Shown here: positions 49,273 through 58,351 of the stretch, piece after piece | How positions within the stretch are numbered: the first letter of the stretch is position 1 | Layout of the letters: each line of letters opens with the position of its first letter | From: CAWEHU01 sp963808965 | Lineage (GTDB): Bacteria > Pseudomonadota > Alphaproteobacteria > Acetobacterales > Acetobacteraceae | Assembly (NCBI GenBank): GCA_963808965.1 | Contig: CAWEHU010000027.1 | Coordinates: 62,001-126,000 of the forward strand | Reading direction: 5' to 3' | Length of the DNA: 64,000 nucleotides | Program-made: the position numbers and the translations under genes | Notes under the pieces: model-generated | What the model saw: only the letters and a program-made list of their open reading frames with translations | Databases searched by the model: none | What the model was told of the DNA's origin: nothing

Positions 49273-50019
49273 ATGACCACACCGCCCGCCGGTTCCACAA
49301 CTGCCTTCTCGGGCGCGTCAGCGCGGTCGTTGCAAGAGAACCTGGTGATCGCCAATCACGTGCTCGCGGCGCGCGGCGTGGTTGATGGGTTCGGGCATGT
49401 GAGCGCACGCCACCAAGAGCGCCCGGACCGGTTCTTCATAGCACGCAGCATGGCGCCCGCGCTCGTCTCCTTAAGTGACGTGCTTGAGCTGGATCTCGGT
49501 GGCGAACCGGTGGCCGCGAATGCTCCGCGTACTTATCTCGAACGTTTCATCCACAGCGCGATTTATCGCAGCCGTCCCGATGTAATGGCCGTGGTTCATC
49601 ATCATTCGCCTTCCGTGATTCCGTTCGGCGCGACCAAGGTCAAGCTGCGGCCCATCTATCATATGAGCGGGTTTCTCGGCGCCGGCGTGCCGGTATTCGA
49701 CATTCGTTGCGAAGCCGGCGAGTCCGATATGCTGATCCGCACGCCGGAACTTGGGGACGCCCATGCGCGCTGCCTCGGTTCATGCGCGGCGACGCTGATG
49801 CGCGGTCATGGGGCGACGGTGGTCGGCGCGTCGTTACAGCAAGCCGTGTATCGCGCCATCTACATGGAGATGAACGCGAGGCTCCAAGCGGAGGCCATTC
49901 GCCTCGGCGAGGTGACGTACTTGAGCGAGGAGGAGGCCCGGCTCGCTGCGGCGACGAACGACACTCAGTTGCAGCGGCCGTGGGATCTTTGGGAGCGGGA
50001 GGTGACAGGCGGCAAATGA
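49273..50019 (+). CDS. Class II aldolase/adducin family protein
   Basis: A 248-residue protein of the fuculose-aldolase fold. Metal-binding histidines are in VVHHHSPSVIPFG and MRGHGATVVG; the substrate region is GHVSARHQERPDRFFIARSMAP. Family members cleave or decarboxylate; some act as dihydroxyphthalate or hydroxybenzoate decarboxylases in aromatic degradation, which would fit the neighbouring genes. GGAG lies 12 bases before ATG 49273. The ThDP enzyme gene starts 66 bases downstream. Confidence 0.87.
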   Translation: MTTPPAGSTTAFSGASARSLQENLVIANHVLAARGVVDGFGHVSARHQERPDRFFIARSMAPALVSLSDVLELDLGGEPVAANAPRTYLERFIHSAIYRSRPDVMAVVHHHSPSVIPFGATKVKLRPIYHMSGFLGAGVPVFDIRCEAGESDMLIRTPELGDAHARCLGSCAATLMRGHGATVVGASLQQAVYRAIYMEMNARLQAEAIRLGEVTYLSEEEARLAAATNDTQLQRPWDLWEREVTGGK

Positions 50020-50085
50020 GATCGGCCAAATCCGGACAACGGCCGACGGAACGTGAGGACGCATAACACGAAGGGAGGAACTAGG

Positions 50086-52030
50086 GTGCGAGGCGGACAG
50101 ACCGGGCTTGACCGGCGGAGTTTCTTTTCCGCGGTTGGCGTTGGCGTTGGCAGCACGGTGGCGCTCTCCGCCGTTCCGGAGAAAGCAGCCGCTCAGGCGG
50201 CGCCTCCCAAACCTGCGCCAAGCGCGGTAATGCCGCCTGCCGCCGTGGCCGCCGCCGAGTCCGCCACGCCGTCCGATCAACCCGTGCTGGTGGGGCGTAG
50301 CGGATCGGATTTCATGGTCGATGTCATCAAGCGAATCGGACTGGATTACATCGCCGCGATGCCTGGATCGACCTTCCGGGGGCTGCATGAATTCGATCAT
50401 CAATTATGGGGGCAATCAACGGCCGGAGCTGTTGACCTGCCTGCACGAAGAGATTTCGGTGGCGCTGGCGCATGGCTACGCCAAAGTCGCGGGCAAGCCG
50501 ATCGGCGTATTGTTGCATGGTCCGGTCGGGCTGCAACATGCGTCGATGGCGATTTACAATGCGTGGTGCGACCGTGCGCCGGTGATCATGATCGCCGGGA
50601 ACGCGCTCGATGCGACGAAGCGCCGCCCTCTGGTGGAGTGGATGCACGCGGCGCAGGATAACGCCGCGATCGTGCGCGACTTCACCAAGTTTGACGACCA
50701 GCCGGTTTCGCACCAGCACTTCGCCGAGTCGCTGCTGCGAGCCTATGCGATCAGCGTAACACCGCCATCGGCGCCGGTGCTGATAATGGCGGATTCCGAG
50801 CTCCAGGAACTGCCGATACCCGATCAGGCGGCGAACTTCCCGCCGCTTTCCGTTCCACGCCCGCCCGCCGGAGATCCGGCTGCGCTTGCCGAGGCCGCGC
50901 GACTGCTGGTCGGCGCGGAAAATCCCGTTGTCATCGTCGATCGGTGCAGCCGCACGCAAGCCGGGGTGCAGGCCTTGGTCGAGCTCGCGGAGGCACTGCA
51001 AGCGCCAGTGCTGAACAAGTTCGGCCGGATGAACATGCCGAACCGCCACTATCTGGATCAAACCGCCCGCTCCCGCGCGCTCGTATCCCAGGCGGACGTG
51101 ATCCTTGGCATTGAGCTCGTCGATTTCTGGGGAACCGTGAACGATTTGCGTGACCTCGTACATCGCGACGAAGTGCGAATTTCGAAACCCGGCGCCAAGC
51201 TGATCAGCCTCGGCACAACCTCCATTCCGCTGCGCTCGAATTTCCAGGTCTTTCAGCGCTACGAGCCGGTGGACCTCGCGATCATCGGCGACGGTGAGAC
51301 GACGCTGCCTTATCTTACCGAGGCGGTCCGCCGCGCGCTCCCGAGCGATCGGCAGTCCCTTGCGGCTCGCGGGGACAAGATGCGCGCCGCCTTCAAGGAG
51401 TTGCAGGACGCGATCCTGACCGCCGCTACCTACGCTTGGGATGCGAGTCCGATCAGCGTCGCCCGTCTTTGCGCCGAGATCTGGGTGCAGATCAAGGATC
51501 TGGACTGGGCGCTAACGACCGGCGATCCCGGTTTTCAAAGCCTCTGGCCACAGAAGACGTGGGCTATCGACAAAGTCTATCAGTATACCGGCGGTCCGGG
51601 CGGCTATGGTGTCGGATACAGCGCGCCGGCCGCTGTCGGGGCGGCGCTGGCCCATCGTGCGCAGGGGCGGTTTGTCGTGAACCTCCAGGGCGATGGCGAG
51701 CTGATGTGCTGCCCGGGCGCGTTGTGGACGGCGGTGCATCACAAAATCCCATTGCTGACCGTGATGCACAACAACCGCGCCTATCATCAGGAGCTGATGC
51801 ATATTCAGCGGATGGCGGATCGCCACGCCCGTGGCATCGACCGCGCCCACATTGGCACCGTTATCGATGACCCATCCATCGATTATGCGAAGTTGGCGCA
51901 AAGCATGGGAATGTGGGCGGCGGGTCCGGTCACCGATCCGGGCGAGCTCGGTCCGACGCTGCGCAAGGCGGTCGACGTCGTCAAACGCGGCGAACCCGCT
52001 CTCGTCGATGTCGTCTGCCAGCCGCGCTGA
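50086..52030 (+). CDS. Tat-exported thiamine-diphosphate-dependent enzyme (one frame break)
   Basis: About 647 residues. Near the N-terminus LDRRSFFSAVGVGVGSTVALSAVPEKAAAQA is a twin-arginine signal with a hydrophobic stretch and an AQA cleavage site. The acetolactate-synthase/benzoylformate-decarboxylase fold follows: GLDYIAAMPGSTFRGLHE, the catalytic Glu in CLHEEISVALAHGYAK, and the ThDP motif GDGELMCCPG...HNN in the C-terminal domain. GTG 50086 is preferred because GGGAGG stands 8 bases upstream. One extra base near 50391 splits the first ~100 residues from the rest. The cytochrome c gene starts 14 bases later. The reaction is unknown; 2-oxoacid decarboxylation or oxidation is likely. Confidence 0.85.
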
Positions 52031-52044
52031 TCGGGAGGACGGTG

Positions 52045-52419
52045 ATGCGCCCACATGCGAACATCCTGCTCGCCGGCGCGCTGCTCGTTGGAACAAGCAG
52101 CATCGCAGGCGCGCAGAACCCGGCGCCGCAGCCGGGGGCGACGCAAGCGGGAGACGCGGCGCGCGGCCAGCATCTATTCATGGCCGATGGGTGTTACGAG
52201 TGCCATGGCACGGTAGGGCAGGGCGGCGTCGGTCCGAGGCTCGCTCCTGATCCGCTGCCCGCCGCCGCGATCGCTCAATATATCCGCAACCCGGCCAACG
52301 TCATGCCGCCCTATGTCGAAAAGGTGCTGGGCGACCAGGACGTGCGGGATATTTACGCTTATCTCGCCACCATCCCGCAACCACCGCCCCTCAAGGACAT
52401 TCCTTTGCTGCGGCCTTAG
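52045..52419 (+). CDS. c-type cytochrome, monoheme
   Basis: A 124-residue periplasmic protein with a Sec signal (MRPHANILLAGALLVGTSSIAGAQ). The heme motif is CYECH in MADGCYECHGTVGQGGVGPRLAP, and the distal methionine is probably in NVMPPYVEKVLGDQDVRDIYAYL. It is a class I cytochrome c domain. GGAGG precedes ATG 52045. Its place 14 bases after the Tat-exported ThDP enzyme suggests that it accepts that enzyme's electrons in the periplasm. Confidence 0.92.
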   Translation: MRPHANILLAGALLVGTSSIAGAQNPAPQPGATQAGDAARGQHLFMADGCYECHGTVGQGGVGPRLAPDPLPAAAIAQYIRNPANVMPPYVEKVLGDQDVRDIYAYLATIPQPPPLKDIPLLRP

Positions 52420-52432
52420 CAAAGAGGCGCCC

Positions 52433-53530
52433 ATGGCGAAGTTGAAGCTATCGGTGGCGGTCGGCGACTATGATCGGATGCGGCCGCTTGTGGATGGCGC
52501 GGTGCAGATTGACGCCGTGGACCCGCAATTCATGCTGCTCGAACCGGAGGAAATCTTTTTCCGCGCCTTTCGTCATGCGGACTTCGACATTTGCGAGCTG
52601 TCGCTGAGCAGCTATACCGTGAAAACCGCGATGGGGAATTCCCCCTATATCGCTGTGCCGGTGTTCCCGTCGCGCGCATTCCGCCACACCTCGGTTTATG
52701 TGCGCACCGATCGCATCCGCGCTCCCGCCGATCTCAAGGGACGGCGCATCGGATTGCCGGAATATCAGCTCACGGCGAATGTCTGGGTGCGCCTGTTTCT
52801 CGAGGAAGATTACGGGATACGGCCGGCCGACGTGACGTGGGTGCGCGGCGGATACGAGGAACCGGGGCGGGTCGAGAAGATCAGCTTGAATTTGCCGTCC
52901 GATGTGCGTGTCGAGAACGCGCCGGATGGCGCAACCATTTCCGGTATGCTCGCCGCCGGCGATCTGGATGCGGTGATCGGACCGCGTGCGCCATCTTGTT
53001 TCGACCGCGGCGACCCGCAGATTGGTTATCTGTTCCCCGATCCGCAGCAAGCCGCCGCTGACTGGTATCGCCGCACGCGCCTGTTTCCGATCATGCACAC
53101 GCTCGGCATCCGCAGGACGCTTGCGGAGCAGCACCCGTGGCTGCCTTCTTCCATCGTCAAGGCGTTCGAGAAATCGAAAGCGATCGCGCTTGCCAAACTC
53201 GGGGATACCTCGGCCACCAAAGTTACGCTGCCCTTCGTCGAGGAGCAGCTCCGCGCAGCCCGGACGCTAATGGGCGAGGACTTCTGGGCGTATGGCCTTG
53301 CCCCCAACCGCCGCGTCCTGGAGCGGTTCTTGCAGCGCCACCATGCGGAGGGGCTGTCGCCCCGTCTCCTCGCGCCCGAGGAGCTTTTCCACCCCGCATC
53401 GCTCGAAATGCACAAGAATCTGAGCGCGGCGTGGGGTTGTTCTCTTATTGCGGGCCGAGGAACTGCATCACCCTACGCCGTGTCCGACGGCGTGCGATTG
53501 ATCTGCCTCCGTGCCGCTATGTGTCGCTGA
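52433..53530 (+). CDS. 4,5-dihydroxyphthalate decarboxylase-like protein
   Basis: A 365-residue protein starting KLKLSVAVGDYDRMRPLVDG. ICELSLSSYTVKTAMGNSPYIAVPVFPSRAFRHTSVYVR and RIGLPEYQLTANVWVRLFLEEDYG are typical of proteins annotated as 4,5-dihydroxyphthalate decarboxylase, which share the fold of periplasmic solute-binding proteins. No signal peptide is seen, so it is probably cytoplasmic. The last ~35 residues (after SLEMHK) look atypical and may reflect a small indel near the end. It follows the cytochrome by 13 bases and meets the MBL gene tail to tail, with a 14-base overlap. Confidence 0.85.
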   Translation: MAKLKLSVAVGDYDRMRPLVDGAVQIDAVDPQFMLLEPEEIFFRAFRHADFDICELSLSSYTVKTAMGNSPYIAVPVFPSRAFRHTSVYVRTDRIRAPADLKGRRIGLPEYQLTANVWVRLFLEEDYGIRPADVTWVRGGYEEPGRVEKISLNLPSDVRVENAPDGATISGMLAAGDLDAVIGPRAPSCFDRGDPQIGYLFPDPQQAAADWYRRTRLFPIMHTLGIRRTLAEQHPWLPSSIVKAFEKSKAIALAKLGDTSATKVTLPFVEEQLRAARTLMGEDFWAYGLAPNRRVLERFLQRHHAEGLSPRLLAPEELFHPASLEMHKNLSAAWGCSLIAGRGTASPYAVSDGVRLICLRAAMCR

Positions 53531-54331
53531 CGCGCGAGATGTAGCGCGCAACCGATGCAGCGACCACCTGCTTGCCGTTCGTGTCGATCTGTCCCCTGCC
53601 CGAGAAGGAGCCATAGACCGCGTCAAACGCGAATGGCTCCAAGAGTTCCGCTATGCGCCGGACCTTGGCGCCAGAGAGAGGGACCAGATTGGGATAGCTG
53701 TACATGAAGCTAACGTGGTTGCTCGGGACTACCTGCAGAATATCGCCGGAGAGGAGTACACGCCCCGCCCCTCCTGCCAGTCCGCCCAGTGCAAAACGGT
53801 ACCGCCGTCGAAGTGTCCTCCGAGCCGGACCAGCGTAAGTCCGGGCCCAATTGGCTTTGTGTCGCCGTCCCAGAACTGCACGGCGGGATCCGGCCGCATG
53901 ACCCACTCCCGGTCCGCCGTGTGCAGATGGATCGGCACATCCCCGAATGCGCGGCTCCACTCCACCATCGTCGTGTAGTAGTGCGGGTGGGAAATAGCGA
54001 TCCCCGAGACCCCGCCCAGGCCGTGCAGTATGTCGACCGTCGCATCGTCAAGCAGGGCGATGCAATCCCAAAGCACGTTGCCCATCGGCGTTCTCGCCAG
54101 GATCGCCCGCTGCCCGATACCGAACGAGGGAGTGGTCTCGATCGTCATCAGCCCTGCGGCAAGATGGCGAAACTTGTTGCTGTGTGACGTCCGCAGCCTT
54201 TCCAGGGTGGTCCAGGATTGTCCCGAAGCTGGGACGAACTGCCGCTCATCATCGCAGATCGGACACGCCTCCGGTGGAGATACCGAGGGTGGATACTGCG
54301 TGCCACAGGCGGTGCAGATGAAGGTAGGCAT
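53517..54331 (-). CDS. Metallo-beta-lactamase-fold protein with N-terminal zinc ribbon (one frame break)
   Basis: About 271 residues. The N-terminus FICTACGTQYPPSVSPPEACPICDDERQ is a rubredoxin-like zinc ribbon with four cysteines. The MBL domain has GVSGIAISHPHYYTTMVEWS where the canonical HxHxDH would be, then LVRLGGHFDGGTVLHW, LSGDILQVVPSNHVSFMYSYP. The second metal site appears altered (no Asp-His pair). One base seems missing near 53765, joining the N-terminal 200 residues to the C-terminal block that ends at 53517. It converges on the decarboxylase gene. Confidence 0.8.
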
Positions 54332-54533
54332 GAGCGAAGGTTTACAGACAAAAGAGCCCGTTCGGGAAGGGTGATGAGTTCGGCGTGAGAGCTGATCGCG
54401 GCCCCTCTTATACCGGCGCTATTCCTTGCCTCCTCATCGTGCGCCGTTCATCTCCTTGCAACCGCAGCAGCACAGCCCAGTGGTCGTCAAAGCTTCCGGG
54501 CCGGTGCGTCCGCCTTCGCGCCAGTTCGGCGTC

Positions 54534-55362
54534 CTACGCTCCACGCAGCCTCACCCCGTGAGCCAGTGCGAGCAGGCCAACCGTAAGCAGCGCGAGGGAG
54601 GCCGGCTCAGGCACGAGTTGGGCGATTCCCGGGTACTGCCGCCATCGGCGCCGACCACTTGCAACGTCGTCAGCGGGTCCAACTGGGTCACCTGGAAGGT
54701 GCTCAGGGGCGAGTTCAAGAACTCCTCCAAATCCGCGGCGAAACCTGGTCCCGCGAAGAAGCCGGCCTCAGAGTCGACTGGCTGCAACGTTGTCACGTAA
54801 TGGGCATTGCGCGTGCCGGTCGGACTCACGGCCAATGAGGCAGACACCAAGCTGCCCGTCGCCAGCACGACGTCGTTCGTCACCCCCGCCGCATTGCTGA
54901 AGCCGATGCCGGCCGCGTTGTCCACGACGCTGCCGTCATCGTGACCGACGTCGGCGACGAGTTGCACGTCCAGAAGAGAATGACGGAAGGCCCAATGACA
55001 GCGCCGCTGGCGTTGATCGGGAACGATCCGGCCAGATTGATCCGAAAGTACAGCCCGTAGCTGGAATTGAGCCCCGGCGCCGCGACCGAGGCGCCGCCCA
55101 GCGTGAACCCGTCAATCGTCTGAATATGCGTGCCCGAGAACGTCTGCCTCAAGGTCGTGAGATTGTTGACGTTGGTGATGCGGAGATAGTTCGTCAGCGT
55201 CATGGTGTCCGCCGAGAACGCGGCGGGTCCAGCGGCAAGCGCAGGTGTCGCCTTGGACGGGTCCCAAGTGAACGTGATCGGCCCCGCAAACGCGGCTCCC
55301 CCTGGGATCGCCGCCACGGCCAGCGCCAGCGCCAGCCGCCAAAACACTCTGTTATCCGCCAT
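54534..55362 (-). CDS. PEP-CTERM sorting-signal protein, secreted (two frame breaks)
   Basis: About 276 residues from ATG 55362, preceded by AAGGAGAGAGG. The signal peptide is FWRLALALAVAAIPGGAAFAG, the middle is beta-rich (TMTLTNYLRITNVNNLT, GFTLGGASVAAPGLNSSYGLYFRI), and the C-terminus, two frames later, reads VPEPASLALLTVGLLALAHGVRLRG. That is a PEP-CTERM tripartite signal: VPEP, hydrophobic helix, basic end. Such proteins are processed by exosortase. Breaks near 54965 and 54636 fit missing bases. No exosortase gene is seen in this window. Confidence 0.85.
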
Positions 55363-56720
55363 GCCCTCTCTCCTTCTCAATTGAAAAGCCAAGCCGCAGG
55401 CCAGGCTGGACCAACCGCACGTTTCGGCGCCTCTCCCATTTGGGAGAGACGATCATAAAATAATTCCACTCCAAGCATTTAGTCTACGCTTTGGGTAGTG
55501 TCCTCGGAGGTGGTGGAAATTCGGAACCCATGAGGGTGTAGGTAGAGGTGGCCATCGGATCGGCTGGCTAAGGTGGAGTTGCGAGACTTCAACCTGCTGC
55601 CGAGAGGACCCGATGACCGACGAGACCTTACCGTTGGCCGAGCTGCTGGCCAAAGCCGGAGATGGTGACTTCCTGCGCAGCGTGGCTGAAGCCGTGGTGC
55701 AGCTGCTGATGGAGACCGACGTAGACGGGCTGATCGGTGCCGGACGTCACGAGCGATCAGGCGACCGCACGACTTACCGAAATGGCTACCGGGATCGCAC
55801 GCTCGACACGCGTCTTGGCAGCTTGCAGCTCCGTATCCCGAAGCTGAGACAGGGCAGCTACTTTCCTCCCTTTCTCGAGCCCAGAAAGACGTCGGAGAAG
55901 GCGCTGGTGGCCGTGATCCAGGAGGCCTGGGTGAGCGGCGTGTCGACCCGGCGCGTGGACGAGTTGGTGCAGGCCATGGGGCTGTCGGGGATCAGCAAGA
56001 GCACGGTCAGCAAGTTGTGCAAGGACATTGACGAGCGCGTCGGCGCTTTCCTCGATCGCCCGCTGGTCGGTGAATGGCCGTATCTCTGGCTGGACGCCAC
56101 CTACCTGAAGCAGCGCGAGGGCGGCCGCATCGTGTCCGTCGCGGCGATAATCGCCGTGGCGGTGAGCACCGAGGGCAAGCGAGAGATCGTCGGCCTGCAC
56201 ATCGGTCCGAGCGAAGCTGAAACCTTCTGGTCGACCTTCCTCAAGAGCCTGGCCCGCCGCGGCTTGCGCGGTGTGAAGCTGGTGATCTCCGACGCGCACG
56301 AGGGGCTGAAAGCGGCTATCCGGCGGGTTTTCGGTTCCTCCTGGCAGCGCTGCCGCGTGCATTGGATGCGTAACGCGCTGTCCTATGTCTCCAAAGGCCA
56401 GCAGAGCATGGTCTCGGCCGCGCTGCGCCAGACGTTCATTCAACCCGATCGCGCGCAGGCTAGCCAGACGCTGCGGCACGTGGCCGACCAGCTGCGCCAG
56501 AAGTGGCCGAAGCTTGCCGCGTTCATCGACGAGAGCGAGGCCGACGTGCTGGCGCACCTGGACTTTCCTATCCAGCACCGCAGCAAGATCCACTCCACGA
56601 ATCCTCTGGAACGCTTGAACAAGATGGGATATCCGGGCCAGCGTGCCTCTGGTGGATTTCTCACCACCAATCGCCTGACGCTGAGCGCCGGCAATCGTGC
56701 CAGTGCGTCAGGAGACGAAC

Positions 56721-57740
56721 ATGTTTTACGTCGGATTGGATGTGTCGGTCGGGCGCACGTCGATGTGCATTATGGATGCTATCGGCCAAGTAGTCCGCGA
56801 GCAGTCCGTAGCAAGTACACCGGAGGCAATCGCGATCGGTATCAGGGCAACCGGAATGGAGGTTGAGCAAGTCGGCCTTGAGGCAGGCATAAATTCAGCT
56901 TGGATCGCGCGCGGGCTGCTGGACGCCAAGCTGCCGGTCATCGTCATTGACGCGACGCACGCGGCAGCGGCGCTGAAGACGGGTTTTCGCAACAAAACCG
57001 ACAAGAACGATGCACGTGGCATTGCCGACCTCATGCGTGTGAACAAGTTCCGCGCCGTGTGGGTAAAGTCACCTGCCGCACAGCGCAATCGCGCGCTTCT
57101 GACAGTGCGCGAGCAGCTACGCCGCCAATCGCTCGACACCCGCAACATTATCTGGTCCATTCTGCAGGTCGAAGGGCTGAAGCCGCCGAAGCTAGCAAGC
57201 CCCGCGTTCGACACACTGGTGGCGCGGTCGCTTGAGGACGAGGCGCTTGCGCCGCTGCTGCAGCCGCTTGTCGCAGTTGCCGAGCACCTCGATCAACAGG
57301 TGGCTGGGCTCGATAAGATGATTGCCACGCGTGCCAAGACCAGCGCGGTCTGCAGGCACCTTATGAAGGTCCCCGGTGTCGGACCACTTGTGGCGCTGAC
57401 CTACGTGGCTGGCGTGGATGACCCCGCACGGTTTGGCAACTCCCGCAGTGTGGGAGCTCATTTTGGCCTCACGCCTCGACGGTTCCAATCGGGTGAGATG
57501 GACTGGTCCGGCGGGATCAGCCGCGCCGGAGATGCCAGCGTTCGACGAGCGCTGTATCAGGCGGCGAACGTCCTAATCCACCACAGTCGCGGCTGGTGCG
57601 CACTGAAATCCTGGGCGGTGCGCCTTGCCAAGCGTCGGGGGCTGGGCAAGGCCAAGGTTGCGCTAGCGCGCAAGCTGGCAGTGGTACTGCATAGGATCTG
57701 GACGACCGGCGACGACTACCGACTGAAGACCGCAGCATAG
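56721..57740 (+). CDS. IS110-family transposase (DEDD recombinase)
   Basis: A 339-residue protein starting MFYVGLDVSVGRTSMCIMD, the N-terminal RuvC-like DEDD domain, with GLEAGINSAWIARGL, NKTDKNDARGIADLMR holding catalytic acidic residues. The C-terminal Tnp_20-type domain is KVPGVGPLVALTYVAGVDDPARFGNSRSVGAHFGLTPRRFQSGE with the serine-bearing stretch WSGGISRAGDASVRRALYQAANVL. AGGAG stands before ATG 56721. No frame break occurs in it. It is predicted to catalyse RNA-guided recombination as described for the family. Confidence 0.95.
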   Translation: MFYVGLDVSVGRTSMCIMDAIGQVVREQSVASTPEAIAIGIRATGMEVEQVGLEAGINSAWIARGLLDAKLPVIVIDATHAAAALKTGFRNKTDKNDARGIADLMRVNKFRAVWVKSPAAQRNRALLTVREQLRRQSLDTRNIIWSILQVEGLKPPKLASPAFDTLVARSLEDEALAPLLQPLVAVAEHLDQQVAGLDKMIATRAKTSAVCRHLMKVPGVGPLVALTYVAGVDDPARFGNSRSVGAHFGLTPRRFQSGEMDWSGGISRAGDASVRRALYQAANVLIHHSRGWCALKSWAVRLAKRRGLGKAKVALARKLAVVLHRIWTTGDDYRLKTAA

Positions 57741-58037
57741 TCGTTCAGACAAAGATCGGCCGCGACTCAAACGCGGCCGGAGGGGTCCCCTTGGGGACGG
57801 GGTTGGAGTGAGTGCGATCTACTTCTTTGGCGGCCCGCGCCAGCTTGTGCGGGATTGCACGCCGCAAATAAGGAAGCACCCTCCAGCTCCTGCCCATACC
57901 CCATCCTGAGCCGGCCTTGCGCCGAGCTCGTAGAGAAGGCTGCCCCCGGGGACATCATCAGCAGGACTTCGGTCTGCTGCAACTCATGCCGAACGATCAC
58001 GTGATGCAGGAGATGCGATGTCGCAGTTGACGAACGG
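57741..58037 (+). ncRNA. Candidate bridge RNA in the right-end non-coding region of the IS110 element
   Basis: About 300 bases between the transposase stop and the right subterminal repeat contain no gene but several strong stems: GGCCGCG-ACTCAAA-CGCGGCC (57758-57778), GTCCCC-TT-GGGGAC (57785-57798) and AGCAGGAC-TTCG-GTCTGCT (57960-57978, one bulged base). In the IS110 family a structured bridge RNA comes from a non-coding end, and in the IS1111 group from the end downstream of the transposase. Position and length fit; guide loops were not matched to the target. Confidence 0.5.
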
Positions 58038-58351
58038 GACCCGGATAGAGAAGGAGGTGAAGCGGCGTGCCGATGTCGTCGGCATCTTCCCGAACGAAGG
58101 TGCGATCATCCGCCTCGTCGGCGCCGTGCTACTGGAAGCCAACGACGAGTGGCTACTACAACACCGTTACATGCAAACCGAAGCGATGACCGAACTTACC
58201 CCGCCGCTGATCGAGGCTGAGCCCACCCAGATTTCCACCAAAGCCGCCTGATCCGTGGTCACTTCAGCTACACCATAATTTCCACCACGTTGACGGACGT
58301 GACCACGCTTTGTAAGGTGCCCGCTCGAGTGGCCCATTTGGAGCACTGCCC

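Larger units (their letters stand above)
56624..58053 (+). mobile_element. IS110-family element (IS1111 type) inserted in the IS256 transposase gene
   Basis: Both junctions are defined by the split IS256 reading frame (AACAAG to GAGGTG), giving an insert of about 1430 bases. Near the ends, TATCCGGGCC (56630-56639) and GACCCGGATA (58038-58047, inverse TATCCGGGTC) form subterminal inverted repeats with one mismatch, a hallmark of the IS1111 subgroup. There are no terminal inverted repeats or clear target duplication, as usual for the family. The transposase is intact. Confidence 0.88.
55613..58251 (+). pseudogene. IS256-family transposase, split by insertion
   Basis: The N-terminal 337 residues (55613-56623) include GLIGAGRHERSGDRTTYRNGYRDRTLDTRLGSL, the catalytic region YLWLDATYLKQREGG, and IHSTNPLERLNK. 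The C-terminal 65 residues (58054-58251) begin EVKRRADVVGIFPNEGAIIRLVGAVLLEANDEW. The two parts join in frame to a complete ~402-residue DDE transposase if the inner IS110 element is removed exactly. The gene is inactive in its present state. Confidence 0.93.
55494..58304 (+). mobile_element. IS256-family element, interrupted by an IS110-family element
   Basis: Left terminal repeat 55494-55521 and right terminal repeat 58277-58304 (inverted) are 28 bases long and agree at 20 positions, including an identical GTGGTGGAAATT block. Both ends are flanked by the 8-base direct repeat ACGCTTTG (55486-55493 and 58305-58312), the target duplication expected for this family. Without the inner element the length is 1381 bases, normal for IS256. 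Confidence 0.92.

Noticed and set aside
57758..57798. Two GC-rich hairpins as a Rho-independent terminator of the IS110 transposase
   Set aside because: Neither stem is followed by a T-run, and further stems continue to the element end, which fits a structured RNA better.
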